64,000 nt of DNA, taken from positions 434,001 through 498,000 of the forward strand of contig NZ_LT632322.1 of NCBI RefSeq assembly GCF_900119705.1. Reading direction: 5' to 3'. Positions 45,045 to 53,423 of this stretch are shown piece by piece. Position 1 is the first letter of the stretch, and each line of letters starts with the position of its first letter. The translations under genes were made by a program, and so were the position numbers. This stretch comes from Murdochiella vaginalis (GTDB lineage Bacteria > Bacillota > Clostridia > Tissierellales > Peptoniphilaceae). The notes under the pieces were generated by a model. That model did no database searches, was not told where the DNA came from, and worked only from the letters and a program-made list of their open reading frames with translations.

Positions 45045-45275
45045 GAACTGATCCGGAGGATTCTTCCCAAGGGCACCAGCTTTGACAACCTGACGCAGGA
45101 AGATGTGACCCAGATGATGAACCACATCAACTCGTACAAAAGAAAGAAGCTGAATGACCGTACACCCTACGACTCATTCAGCTTCCTTTACGGAGAAGAA
45201 GTGCTCAAGAAACTGGGATGTTCAAAGGTTACAGCAGAGAACATCATCCTGAAGCCTAAACTTCTCAAGAAGTAA
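45045..45275 (+). pseudogene. IS30-family transposase C-terminal fragment
   Basis: Seventy-six codons remain: ELIRRILPKGTSFDNLTQ, MMNHINSYKRKKLNDRTPY, SFSFLYGEEVL, ending KLLKK. This is the conserved end of IS30-family transposases. The catalytic DDE part is absent; only non-coding sequence and the 82-bp repeat lie upstream. Confidence 0.85.
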
Positions 45276-45449
45276 CCATCATTCATGCACGGCCGCCAGA
45301 GGAAGAACACAACTGAACGATTGAAACCAGGGATGGAATCTCCGTATACAAAAAGTTTCGAGCGTGATTCGATCTCTGTTTGGCGTGCAGAAATCTGGTC
45401 TGAACTCATTGTAGCATGTCTTTAAAATAATAAAACCCGGGAATTTTGC

Positions 45450-45571
45450 TTACCAAACGGGACTTTCATTTACAAACCGGGAATCTCGGTTACAAAACAT
45501 CACCTTTCACTTACCAAACGGGAGTCTCAGCTTACAAACGGGACTCTCGGGTTACATTTCATCGGGTGATT
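45450..45571. repeat. Array of six degenerate 20-21 bp repeats
   Basis: TTAC starts recur at 45450, 45470, 45490, 45511, 45532 and 45552, with unit consensus TTACnAAACGGGAnTCTC. The period of two helical turns places all units on one face of DNA. Suggested roles are a transposase-binding IS end or an iteron-like protein-binding site. It precedes the HTH gene at 45653. Confidence 0.75.
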
Positions 45572-45578
45572 TTTTATG

Positions 45579-45607
45579 TGGAAATCATCAATGCGTCGTG
45601 GTATAAT
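45579..45607 (+). promoter_or_regulatory. Putative promoter of the HTH/two-component unit
   Basis: TATAAT (45602-45607) lies 17 bases after TGGAAA (45579-45584). The next gene starts at 45653 behind AAGGAG. The -35 is a 4/6 match. Confidence 0.5.
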
Positions 45608-45652
45608 AAATTATCTTATTAATTAAAGAAAACGAGAACAAAGGAGCCTGAC

Positions 45653-45868
45653 GTGCTTAAAAATAATATAGAACTTGATGTGAAAACGAAATGTATTGAA
45701 GCCGGAATCACCCAGGCAAAGCTGGCGAAGGAAATCAGTACATCCGCTCCCTATGTGAACCGGGTGATCCGCAGCAAGGAAACCATCGTCAACAACACGC
45801 TTGTCAAAATGATGGAAGCTCTGGGTTACGATATAGAGCTTCGGTATGTGAAGCGAGAAAAATATTAG
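45653..45868 (+). CDS. Small XRE-type HTH regulator
   Basis: A 71-residue protein with a helix-turn-helix: IEAGITQAKLAKEISTSAPYVNRVI (residues 17-41), followed by a strand-rich tail (MMEALGYDIELRYVKREKY). It starts with GTG behind AAGGAG (45641-45646). It lies 29 bases before the response regulator. It may regulate the phased repeat array just upstream or its own promoter; that is inference. Confidence 0.75.
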   Translation: MLKNNIELDVKTKCIEAGITQAKLAKEISTSAPYVNRVIRSKETIVNNTLVKMMEALGYDIELRYVKREKY

Positions 45869-45897
45869 ACATTACATGCAAAACGAAAGGAACATAA

Positions 45898-46596
45898 ATG
45901 AAAACTGTATTAATCATTGACGATGATAAATCTTTATGTGCACTTATGAAAAAGTGTGTTGAAAAAGAAAATCTTTATGCAATGTCTGCCTATACAGGGG
46001 TGGATGGACTCAAGTACTTAAGAGAAACAGATGACTGTGCATTAGTTATTCTTGATGTTATGATGCCTGAATTAGATGGATTTCAGGTATTAAAAAAAAT
46101 TCGAGAAAAGAGCAATGTACCGGTATTGATGCTGACAGCGAAAAGTGATGAGAATGACAAAGTTTCCGGGCTGAGACTTGGTGCGGATGATTATTTAACA
46201 AAGCCTTTTGGCATAAAAGAGTTAATGGCTCGGGTCAATTCTCTCATTCGTCGTTATACCGCCTTAAATCCAGAAATTGGAAAAGAAATTGATAAAATTG
46301 TCCTAAATGATATGCAGATTGATAAAAACAATCGGACTGTTATGATCTCAAATACACCTATTGAACTAACGGGAAAAGAGTTTGATTTACTCGTATTCTT
46401 TGCAGAAAACAGGGGGTGTGTTTTTACAAAAAAGCAAATTTATACACAGGTTTGGGAAAATGAGTATGCGTTTGACGACAGCAATATCATGTCTTTTATA
46501 AGCAAGTTAAGAAAAAAGATTGAATTAGATCCTGAACATCCATACTATATTCAAACGGTTAGAGGTGTAGGTTATCGCTTTAACGCGGAGGCATGA
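45898..46596 (+). CDS. OmpR/PhoB-family response regulator
   Basis: A 232-residue response regulator. The receiver domain has IDDDKSLCALM, the phospho-acceptor Asp53 in VILDVMMPELDG, and the lysine in LTKPFGIKELMARV. The winged-helix effector domain (about residues 135-230) has LTGKEFDLLVFFAENRG and IQTVRGVGYRFNAE. It is followed after one base by the sensor kinase. Downstream are ABC transporter genes of the lantibiotic-immunity type. Its likely target is the run of four CAAG boxes at 11-bp spacing before that transporter operon. Confidence 0.92.
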   Translation: MKTVLIIDDDKSLCALMKKCVEKENLYAMSAYTGVDGLKYLRETDDCALVILDVMMPELDGFQVLKKIREKSNVPVLMLTAKSDENDKVSGLRLGADDYLTKPFGIKELMARVNSLIRRYTALNPEIGKEIDKIVLNDMQIDKNNRTVMISNTPIELTGKEFDLLVFFAENRGCVFTKKQIYTQVWENEYAFDDSNIMSFISKLRKKIELDPEHPYYIQTVRGVGYRFNAEA

Positions 46597-46597
46597 C

Positions 46598-47521
46598 ATG
46601 ACTTTATACTATTTGCTGACATTTATTATAATTCTTGCTTTGCTGATAATTATTTTTCTTATAAGTAAGTTGTTTCGGATTCGAAATCAGATTGATGTTA
46701 TCATAGTTGCTCTAAATGATATAAAGGCAGGAAATATGAACCGCCGTATTCTGAGCCGTGATAACGATATAACCAGAAAAATTTGTTATGGTATCAATGA
46801 AATTGCAATCAATAATCAAACTCGCCTGATTCAGCAAAAACAATCTGAACAAGCATATAAACGTTTAATGACCAGTCTTTCACATGACGTGAAAACACCT
46901 CTGGCGTCATTGGTTGGCTATTTAGATGCTGTCGAAAGCGGACTGGTCGAAAACGATGAAAAAGAAGAATACATTCATATTGCCTCGGGGAAAGCACAGC
47001 ATTTACGACAATTCGTGGAATCTTTATTTGAATGGGTAAAACTGGATGCGGGTGAACAAATTTTTCACTTTGAAGAGATAGACTTAAATGAAATATCTCG
47101 TGAAATTGTCGCAGACTGGATTCCTACGCTTGAAGCTCACAGATTTCAATATGAGATCGCCATTCCTGAAGAGGAATATATAATACATATAGATTCAAAC
47201 GCATATACACGAATATTAAATAACCTTTTTCAAAACGCCATTGCTCATAGCTCTGGGAACCATGTTATTTTTACAATTATAGAAGATTCAAATGAAGTAG
47301 TAATAATGATAAGAGATAACGGAAAAGGAATTTCACCGGAGCATATTTCTCATATTTTCGAGCGAATGTACCAAGTGGATTCTTCTCGGACTGGAACGGG
47401 AAATGGTCTTGGTCTTGCAATTACAAAAGAATTAATTCGAATACACAACGGAACTATCAGAGCTTCCAGCAAATCAGGAAATGGGACAACTTTTACTATT
47501 ACATTGCCAAGAACCCTGTGA
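46598..47521 (+). CDS. Intramembrane-sensing type histidine kinase
   Basis: A 307-residue kinase. One transmembrane segment is clear at residues 3-24; no large extracellular domain is present, so the sensor is of the short, transporter-linked kind. The dimerisation domain has SLSHDVKTPLASL with His96. The ATPase domain has NLFQNAIAHS (N box), IRDNGKGISPEHI (G1) and GTGNGLGLAITKELI (G2). It is paired with the regulator at 45898. The likely signal is a peptide antibiotic or the associated ABC transporter. A terminator overlaps its stop codon. Confidence 0.92.
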   Translation: MTLYYLLTFIIILALLIIIFLISKLFRIRNQIDVIIVALNDIKAGNMNRRILSRDNDITRKICYGINEIAINNQTRLIQQKQSEQAYKRLMTSLSHDVKTPLASLVGYLDAVESGLVENDEKEEYIHIASGKAQHLRQFVESLFEWVKLDAGEQIFHFEEIDLNEISREIVADWIPTLEAHRFQYEIAIPEEEYIIHIDSNAYTRILNNLFQNAIAHSSGNHVIFTIIEDSNEVVIMIRDNGKGISPEHISHIFERMYQVDSSRTGTGNGLGLAITKELIRIHNGTIRASSKSGNGTTFTITLPRTL

Positions 47522-47543
47522 GTTTTCACAGGGTTCTTCTTTT
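47509..47543 (+). terminator. Strong terminator at the end of the kinase gene
   Basis: AAGAACCCTGTGA (47509-47521) pairs perfectly with TCACAGGGTTCTT (47526-47538) around a 4-base loop, followed by a short T-rich tail. It includes the kinase stop codon and separates the regulator genes from the transporter genes. Confidence 0.88.
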
Positions 47544-47547
47544 AAAG

Positions 47548-47600
47548 CAAGGAAAAAGCAAGACTGCGGCAAGGTTACGACAAGGTTCTGTTGATATACT
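47548..47600 (+). promoter_or_regulatory. Four CAAG boxes at 11-bp spacing and a -10 box before the ABC operon
   Basis: CAAG occurs at 47548, 47559, 47570 and 47581, each exactly 11 bases apart, the later ones extended to CAAGGTT. TATACT (47595-47600) follows, without a good -35. Eleven-base tandem repeats next to a weak promoter are typical targets of OmpR-type regulators, so activation by the adjacent response regulator is likely. Confidence 0.68.
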
Positions 47601-47624
47601 TGAAACAGAAAGGAGTTGCATGAT

Positions 47625-48392
47625 ATGACGTTAATAATAGCAGAATTTAAAAAATGGAAAAGAAACAAGATGCTCTGGGGCTTATTTACTTTGGCATTTT
47701 TGATGGGGTTATATGCTATCGAGCGGGCTTATAGTATATCAAGGAGTAGTTCTATTATGGATAGCTTTGGAGATCTTTATACGCTTGCTTTTAAAAATTT
47801 GACTGGACTTTTTTTGCCTATTTCGCTTGGATTGATTGCAACAACATTGTTTTTTGAAGAGCATAAAAACAACACATGGAAAGAGATTCTTACTATTCCT
47901 CTTTCAAAAACGCAAATATATATATCAAAAGTGATTGTAATCATCATTTTATCGGTAAGTCTATGTCTTTTTACCTTCGTATTTTGTGTAATTGGCGGAG
48001 CAATTACTGGTAATTTCCCGGATTTCAATTCACATACTATTTTGCAAGCTGTTACGTTGTTTCTGACTGGTGGAATCTTGATTCCTGTAGCCATGCTTCC
48101 AATCGTTTTTCTTTCGATTGTATCTAAAAGCTATGTTCTTCCGATTGGAGCTACGCTGCTTTATCTTTTTCCAGCTGTGCTTGCTCCGAATTATCTTATG
48201 GGAGTGCATCCACTAATCAGTGCCATGGGCATATATGCAAAGACTTCTGCTGCTGCAACTGAAATGGTTGAGTTTTGGGGTCAGGGAATTACATTGACTA
48301 TTACGCCTCTTGTTTGTGCGTTCTCTTTACTGCTGATTGGCGTAGTTTCAATGATGGCTTCTATTGCAGTTTTAAAGAAAAGAACTTATTAA
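47625..48392 (+). CDS. ABC-2 permease, lantibiotic immunity type (LanE/G-like), 1
   Basis: A 255-residue membrane protein with about six transmembrane segments, beginning MTLIIAEFKKWKRNK, the basic N-terminus common to LanE/LanG-type permeases. The ATG at 47625 was chosen over TTG 47616 because AAGGAG (47610-47615) would overlap too closely with the latter. Together with the next ATPase and two more permeases it would expel or detach peptide antibiotics from the membrane. Expression is probably controlled by the CAAG-box promoter. Confidence 0.85.
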   Translation: MTLIIAEFKKWKRNKMLWGLFTLAFLMGLYAIERAYSISRSSSIMDSFGDLYTLAFKNLTGLFLPISLGLIATTLFFEEHKNNTWKEILTIPLSKTQIYISKVIVIIILSVSLCLFTFVFCVIGGAITGNFPDFNSHTILQAVTLFLTGGILIPVAMLPIVFLSIVSKSYVLPIGATLLYLFPAVLAPNYLMGVHPLISAMGIYAKTSAAATEMVEFWGQGITLTITPLVCAFSLLLIGVVSMMASIAVLKKRTY

Positions 48393-48412
48393 AAAGAAAG
48401 TGAGATTTGAAA

Positions 48413-49336
48413 ATGACAGATTTAGTAATCGAAACAAAAGGACTTACAAAAGTTTATGGCGATCAAACGGTACTTAATGCGGTTAATCTTCATGTAAAGC
48501 GTGGTCGTATTTATGGTTTACTTGGACGTAATGGGGCGGGAAAAACAACTATAATGAAAACCGTTCTTGGATTGACATCTATTACATCCGGAGAGATAGA
48601 AGTTTTTGGACAAAATATAATGAAACATGAAAAAGAACTTTATCCTCGAATTGGAGCAATTATTGAAACGCCGGGATTTTATCCTAATCTAACAGGAACT
48701 GAAAATCTGGAAATATTTGCAAAGCTCAGAGGGACAGCGTCCTCTAATGCAGTTGAGCATGCGATGAATGTTGTTGGGCTTCCATTCAAGGATAAAAAGC
48801 TATTTAGCAAATATTCTCTTGGCATGAAGCAAAGACTCGGAATTGCAAATGCAATTCTTCACGATCCTGAACTTTTGATTTTGGATGAACCAACAAATGG
48901 TCTTGATCCTATTGGTATTGCGGAAGTTCGTAAGTTTATTAAAACTATGAGTATGGAGCAAGGAAAAACAATTTTGATCTCAAGTCATATTCTTTCAGAA
49001 ATTGCACTTTTGGCAGATGATGTAGGCATCATAGATCACGGGGTTTTACTGGAAGAAAGCTCGATGCGTGAGCTTGAGGAAAAGAATAGGAAGTGTATTC
49101 TTATTCTTGTTTCAGATGTTTCTAAAGCGGCGTTGATTTTAGAACAAGAGTTTCATTTGACTGATTATTCCATTCAAGACCAACAAACAATACGAATTTA
49201 TGATACGTCTTTAGATGTGGCCGCAATAAATAAAGCATTTATGCTAAAGGATATTGCAGTTATGGGTTCACAAGTTTGCAATGACACATTGGAAGACTAT
49301 TTTAAAAGAATTACAGGAGGAGAAGGAATTGCTTAA
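48413..49336 (+). CDS. ABC transporter ATPase (LanF/BcrA-like)
   Basis: A 307-residue ATPase. It has LLGRNGAGKTTIMKTVLGL (Walker A), YSLGMKQRLGIANAIL (signature with LG in place of SG, usual for this group) and LLILDEPTNGLDPIGI (Walker B). The C-terminal ~90 residues are an accessory domain as in BcrA/LanF proteins. The ATG at 48413 was chosen because AAGTGAG at 48398-48404 is well spaced from it; TTG 48407 would be too close. It overlaps the next permease by 8 bases. Confidence 0.9.
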   Translation: MTDLVIETKGLTKVYGDQTVLNAVNLHVKRGRIYGLLGRNGAGKTTIMKTVLGLTSITSGEIEVFGQNIMKHEKELYPRIGAIIETPGFYPNLTGTENLEIFAKLRGTASSNAVEHAMNVVGLPFKDKKLFSKYSLGMKQRLGIANAILHDPELLILDEPTNGLDPIGIAEVRKFIKTMSMEQGKTILISSHILSEIALLADDVGIIDHGVLLEESSMRELEEKNRKCILILVSDVSKAALILEQEFHLTDYSIQDQQTIRIYDTSLDVAAINKAFMLKDIAVMGSQVCNDTLEDYFKRITGGEGIA

Positions 49337-50060
49337 TTTACTCCAACTGGAATTTCATAAATTGAAACGCAGAAAAACAGTCTGGCTGTTGATGCTTTCG
49401 TCAATAGTTATGCCGTTTGTTGCACTAATTTATTTCAGTAGAGAAGTAGCGTCTGGAATTTCTGCGATTCAATTCTATAAATGGGCGGTGTTTAGTTACA
49501 CTCCATGGATCATACTACCGGTTATTTTAGGAATGCTTTCTACTTTGATTATTTATACGGAGAATCAAAATGATGTGTTAAAACAGCTTTGGATTATACC
49601 AATCAGTAAGATAAAATTCTTTTTCAGTAAATTTATCGTTCTATTTTTATTCTCTATGAGTTTTATGTTGATTTCCGCTATTCTGTCCGGATTGTTAGGA
49701 ACAGCTTTCGGATACTTTGATTTTGACTGGGAAAGCAGTAACTTTTTGCTTTCAAAAAGTTTGGAAATAGGCTCTGTAATTTCGCTGGCAATGATGCCGG
49801 TACTTGCAGTAGCTTTAATACAAAAAGGATATATTCTGCCAGTATGTGTCACATTGCTTTATACATTTTCCGGATTTCTTTTGCTAATGGTTAATCCATA
49901 TCTGCATCCACTATCAAGTGCCGCAGCTTTAATAGTACAAAATATTCCGGGTGTAACATTAGGGCAATCGTTAAATATATCAATGGCGATTTCTTGTATA
50001 GGATTATGGGACATAATCTCTGTCTTTCTTGCCTATAAAATATTAAAATTAGGAAAGTGA
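49329..50060 (+). CDS. ABC-2 permease, lantibiotic immunity type, 2
   Basis: A 243-residue membrane protein starting LLNLLQLEFHKLKRRKTVW, with about six transmembrane segments. The start is TTG at 49329, with AGGAGG (49315-49320) 8 bases upstream; this gives a length equal to the neighbouring permease and an 8-base overlap with the ATPase gene. A longer frame from 49254 would overlap the ATPase by 80 bases and lacks a ribosome site. Confidence 0.82.
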   Translation: MLNLLQLEFHKLKRRKTVWLLMLSSIVMPFVALIYFSREVASGISAIQFYKWAVFSYTPWIILPVILGMLSTLIIYTENQNDVLKQLWIIPISKIKFFFSKFIVLFLFSMSFMLISAILSGLLGTAFGYFDFDWESSNFLLSKSLEIGSVISLAMMPVLAVALIQKGYILPVCVTLLYTFSGFLLLMVNPYLHPLSSAAALIVQNIPGVTLGQSLNISMAISCIGLWDIISVFLAYKILKLGK

Positions 50061-50067
50061 GAAGAAA

Positions 50068-50802
50068 ATGAAAAACTTATTATTAACAGAAGTATGGAAA
50101 CTGCGAAGGTCAAAGGTTCTTTGGATTGCAATCTTTTCAACTCTTATGGTAGCCGCAGTTGTATATGCACAAGGGTTATCTGTACATTATGGAAAGTGTT
50201 ACATTGATAATGTGGGGTGGTACATGGAGTCTGTCCTTTCTCTGGCGACTTTTTTCGTTCTTCCCGGTATCATTGCTCTTTTAGGCAGTTACACGATATG
50301 TCGAGAAGAACAGGAGGACACGCTTAAATCTCTTCGGATGATTCCTGTTGATGAATCAAAACTTACAGAAGCCAAACTAACGCTTACATTACTTCTGAGT
50401 TTATTTATCTATTTGCTCCTTTTTGCAATAACATTTTTTGTGGAGGCGATGCTTCATTTCAACGATTTACAGTTGAATAGTGTACTAATAATGATGAAGG
50501 TGTATCTGCTAAATGGATTTGGTATTTTTATAGTAATATCACCGATTATTGCATTTGTGTCTATAATAAAAAAGGGATATTGGCTTGCTCTTGTTTTCGC
50601 AGAAGTATATTCTTTCGCAGGTTTGTTTGCGAACCTCTTGCCTTTGGGAACAACCTTTTATCCAATCACGGCAGCCCTGCAACTTGCAGGGTATTATGAG
50701 GCATCAATCAGTGGAAGACTGTATAGTCTTGCAGTAATTATTGGATGTGGAATTTTGTCTCTAACCCTTCTTAAAAGGATTAATTTTCATGTGTATGATT
50801 AG
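50068..50802 (+). CDS. ABC-2 permease, lantibiotic immunity type, 3
   Basis: A 244-residue membrane protein opening MKNLLLTEVWKLRRSKVLW, the same basic N-terminal pattern as the previous permease, and similar in length and topology. Three permeases and one ATPase make the group resemble LanFEG with one additional subunit. Its end overlaps the metallophosphoesterase gene. Confidence 0.85.
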   Translation: MKNLLLTEVWKLRRSKVLWIAIFSTLMVAAVVYAQGLSVHYGKCYIDNVGWYMESVLSLATFFVLPGIIALLGSYTICREEQEDTLKSLRMIPVDESKLTEAKLTLTLLLSLFIYLLLFAITFFVEAMLHFNDLQLNSVLIMMKVYLLNGFGIFIVISPIIAFVSIIKKGYWLALVFAEVYSFAGLFANLLPLGTTFYPITAALQLAGYYEASISGRLYSLAVIIGCGILSLTLLKRINFHVYD

Positions 50803-51682
50803 ATTTAGAAAGAATAGCAATGAATATCGTTTTTATAATAGAAAAAAGAAGCGCTTGATGGTTATAGCATTGACGCTTTTGTTAGCCCTTGTGCTGTGGA
50901 CTATATGGGGGAATGTAACTGTTGGTGTTACTCGTTATTGTATAACCAGTGATCGGCTGCCTGATACGTTTGATGGTTATAAGATTGCCGTAGTATCAGA
51001 TCTCCACAATGCACAGTTTGGTAGAGACAACAGTCAGATAACAAAAATAATAAAGAAAGAACATCCGGATATGATAGCGATAACCGGAGACTTGGTTGAC
51101 TCAAACAAGACAAACATTGATACAGCCACAGCCTTGGTAAGCAAGCTGATGAAGATTGCGCCATGCTATTATGTAACCGGCAATCACGAAGCATGGATCG
51201 GTAGTAAGTTTTCTGAACTGGAAGAAAAGCTTCTTGATGAAAATGTTCATATTCTCCATGATCAGGTGATAAAATTAGAAAAAGGCGGTCAGACGGTACA
51301 AATTGCCGGATTAGATGATCCTGATTTTACAGACAGAGACTCTGCGCTTCAAGAAAGTATGCTTCAAACAAAGCTAAATCAGATGAACTTATCGGGGGAA
51401 TATTGTATATTGTTGTCTCATCGTCCGGAGACATTTGAGGCTTATGTTATGGAACATATTGATCTGGTTTTGAGCGGACATGCTCATGGCGGGCAATTCA
51501 GGTTGCCGTTTATAGGCGGTGTAGTTGCGCCAAATCAGGGATTATTTCCCAAATATGATGCCGGGATATATACCAAAAATAATACAACGATGATCGTCAG
51601 CCGTGGAGTAGGTAACAGTATCATTCCTGTTCGTTTCAATAACAGACCTGAAATAGTTGTTGTTGAATTGAATAGTGAATAA
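50789..51682 (+). CDS. Membrane-anchored metallophosphoesterase (YkuE-like)
   Basis: A 297-residue enzyme with a transmembrane anchor at about residues 24-46 and an external calcineurin-like domain: VVSDLHNAQFG, ITGDLVDS, VTGNHEAWIG, LLSHRPE and SGHAHGGQFR, the full set of metal-binding motifs. An alternative ATG at 50795 is possible. It overlaps the third permease by 14 bases and so is part of the immunity-like operon. YkuE-type enzymes act on cell-envelope phosphate compounds; the substrate here is unknown, but modification of envelope lipids could add to peptide resistance. Confidence 0.88.
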   Translation: MCMIRFRKNSNEYRFYNRKKKRLMVIALTLLLALVLWTIWGNVTVGVTRYCITSDRLPDTFDGYKIAVVSDLHNAQFGRDNSQITKIIKKEHPDMIAITGDLVDSNKTNIDTATALVSKLMKIAPCYYVTGNHEAWIGSKFSELEEKLLDENVHILHDQVIKLEKGGQTVQIAGLDDPDFTDRDSALQESMLQTKLNQMNLSGEYCILLSHRPETFEAYVMEHIDLVLSGHAHGGQFRLPFIGGVVAPNQGLFPKYDAGIYTKNNTTMIVSRGVGNSIIPVRFNNRPEIVVVELNSE

Positions 51683-51778
51683 TTAATACCGGTTTGCAGT
51701 GGACTTAGGCACCCATCCTCATACCATACTTTCAGTTTTATTAAAAAAAGATGATCTGATCTCCGAGATGGATGAATA

Positions 51779-52024
51779 TTGGGCGGATACCTTGTATACC
51801 TTAACGGTAAACTGATAGGTGATATTGGCGATAATGAACTGTTTCTGAAGAAAACGCCTACATCGGATAGACTTCTTACAGGCACAGAATTGCGATATCA
51901 CTATGAAGGTTCAAAGACGTTGATGCACGTATTCGACAGATTTGAGGATACGGATTTAATTAAAGAACTACTGGAAGGTATGTATACGGAACTGCCCGAA
52001 AAGAAACCCAAGAAAGCTAAATGA
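51779..52024 (+). pseudogene. TfoX/Sxy N-terminal-domain protein, truncated
   Basis: An 81-codon frame from TTG 51779 reads GGYLVYLNGKLIGDI, LFLKKTPTSDRLLTG and ends with MYTELPEKKPKKAK. This matches the second half of small TfoX-domain proteins (the Y..Y.NGK..G...D..LF.K pattern). The N-terminal strand and start are missing, so it is a fragment. A 21-codon remnant at 52100-52165 (MGAYRRLLEESMKHEFEIHVF) lies downstream; its origin is not recognised. Confidence 0.68.
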
Positions 52025-52195
52025 GACAAACAATCTTCTTTACAGATTACACATGGAATGAAATGATTGTCGATTCGTAGCATTGATATTGTATTCACTA
52101 TGGGCGCATATAGACGGTTGCTGGAAGAATCCATGAAGCACGAGTTTGAGATTCATGTATTTTAATGAAACGAACATTTAACTTATGAGGTTTTT

Positions 52196-52615
52196 ATGAA
52201 AGAAAAAGAAGAAATAATACGTTTGTGGTTTGAGATGTGGATAATTCAACGAGATTTAGGTATGGATCATATTTTTTCAGAAAATGTGGTTTACACGGAA
52301 AACTGGGGACCACAATATTATGATCTGCAAACAGTAAAACACTGGTTTAAAGAGTGGAATACGAGAGGGAAAGTTTTGGTATGGGAAATTAAGCAATTTT
52401 TTCATAAAGAAAATCAGACTATCGTTGAATGGTATTTCAAAAATGAAATGCATACAGGAAAAACAGAAGAATTTGACGGAATTTCTTTGATTGAATGGAC
52501 GGCTGATAATAAGATAAAATTTTTAAAGGAATATGGATGCAATCGAAGTAACTACAACCCTTATCAGCAAAGCAGCGATCCTGAATTTAGAGATGAAAGA
52601 GTAAATTGGTTTTGA
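52196..52615 (+). CDS. SnoaL/NTF2-like small protein
   Basis: A 139-residue protein with the SnoaL-like pattern: an N-terminal helix IIRLWFEMWIIQRD, then FSENVVYTENWGPQYYDLQTVKHWF, and strand-rich VLVWEIKQFFHKENQTIVEWYFKNEM and GISLIEWTADNKIKFLKEYG. Such cone-shaped proteins bind or convert small molecules, or have unknown function. No operon partner is adjacent; a terminator-free AT-rich gap follows. The gene looks intact. Confidence 0.78.
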   Translation: MKEKEEIIRLWFEMWIIQRDLGMDHIFSENVVYTENWGPQYYDLQTVKHWFKEWNTRGKVLVWEIKQFFHKENQTIVEWYFKNEMHTGKTEEFDGISLIEWTADNKIKFLKEYGCNRSNYNPYQQSSDPEFRDERVNWF

Positions 52616-52689
52616 TGTCGTCAACGAACAAATCCTAAGTTATATGAATAATTATGCTAATTAATCAGCCTTTGATTCGCACCCTTCAA

Positions 52690-52771
52690 CAACATTCCCC
52701 TTGCCTTATTTCATCCTGCAACGAGCGTTAAGACCTATTTCTTGATGTAGGGTTATCATCATGGTAGTCTT
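52690..52771. repeat. 82-bp dispersed repeat, copy 2
   Basis: This matches 44922-45003 at 71 of 82 bases in direct orientation. Downstream of this copy no IS30 fragment remains; instead a GC-rich stretch with a GAGCCGcaaaGCGGCTC hairpin (about 52806-52824) follows, which looks like another IS scar. Confidence 0.75.
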
Positions 52772-52906
52772 GATACATGTTGAAGCCCTAACTTTGATGG
52801 TGCGAGAGCCGCAAAGCGGCTCGAAGCAGCATCAAAAGTAGGTCTCATGCCAAGGCGGCCCGCGAAGTCAAGCGGAGCGCAGGCTGAGCGGTCAGCCGCC
52901 GACGGC

Positions 52907-53141
52907 GGAGACGGTAGTATTGTTATCAAGGGTCGAAGGAAAATAGGCTCGAAAGCCCTTGATTTCAGGCACTTTTCGGCTTCCGGCAGCTTCGAGCAGG
53001 TGGAGACGGTGAACGCTCTGAGAGAACTTATCTACGGCGGCACGGCCGGAAAAATGTGAGAGTGGAGTTGCCGAGATAGATGTCATTAAGTGGAGTTAGT
53101 GAGTTAGATGTCAGGGTAGTTGAGTGTTCGAGATAGATGTC
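52907..53141. repeat. IS-like end with phased repeats, copy C (diverged)
   Basis: The left part begins GGAGACGGTAGTATTG, as in copies A and B, but the interior is different and more GC-rich. The right part has AGATGTC at 53078, 53106 and 53135, spaced 28 and 29 bases. A frame through the interior ends just before the repeats, as in the other copies. Confidence 0.65.
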
Positions 53142-53423
53142 AGAAATTTTTTGAACTTTGGAGAGATATAACTTGTAGAGACAAAAGAAGCTAAATGCAA
53201 ATCAGATAAAAGTATTGTGATCGGGCTCATCAGGCCTGCGCTACATGGGAACATATCCCTTATTTTTTAAGACAGACCAAGACTCCTACATTGCCATCAT
53301 TGGAGGTGAGAAGCGCATTTTACTGGACTCAACCAGTGGTAGAGTGGGCAAAAATCAACTGCCGGTTCGTGTAAATTCACATCAATTCCGACTATGCTTG
53401 AGTCATGAAAGGAGGTGCCCGAT

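Noticed and set aside
45450-45571. Possible CRISPR array
   Set aside because: Units are degenerate with no separate spacers, only six short units, and no cas gene is present.
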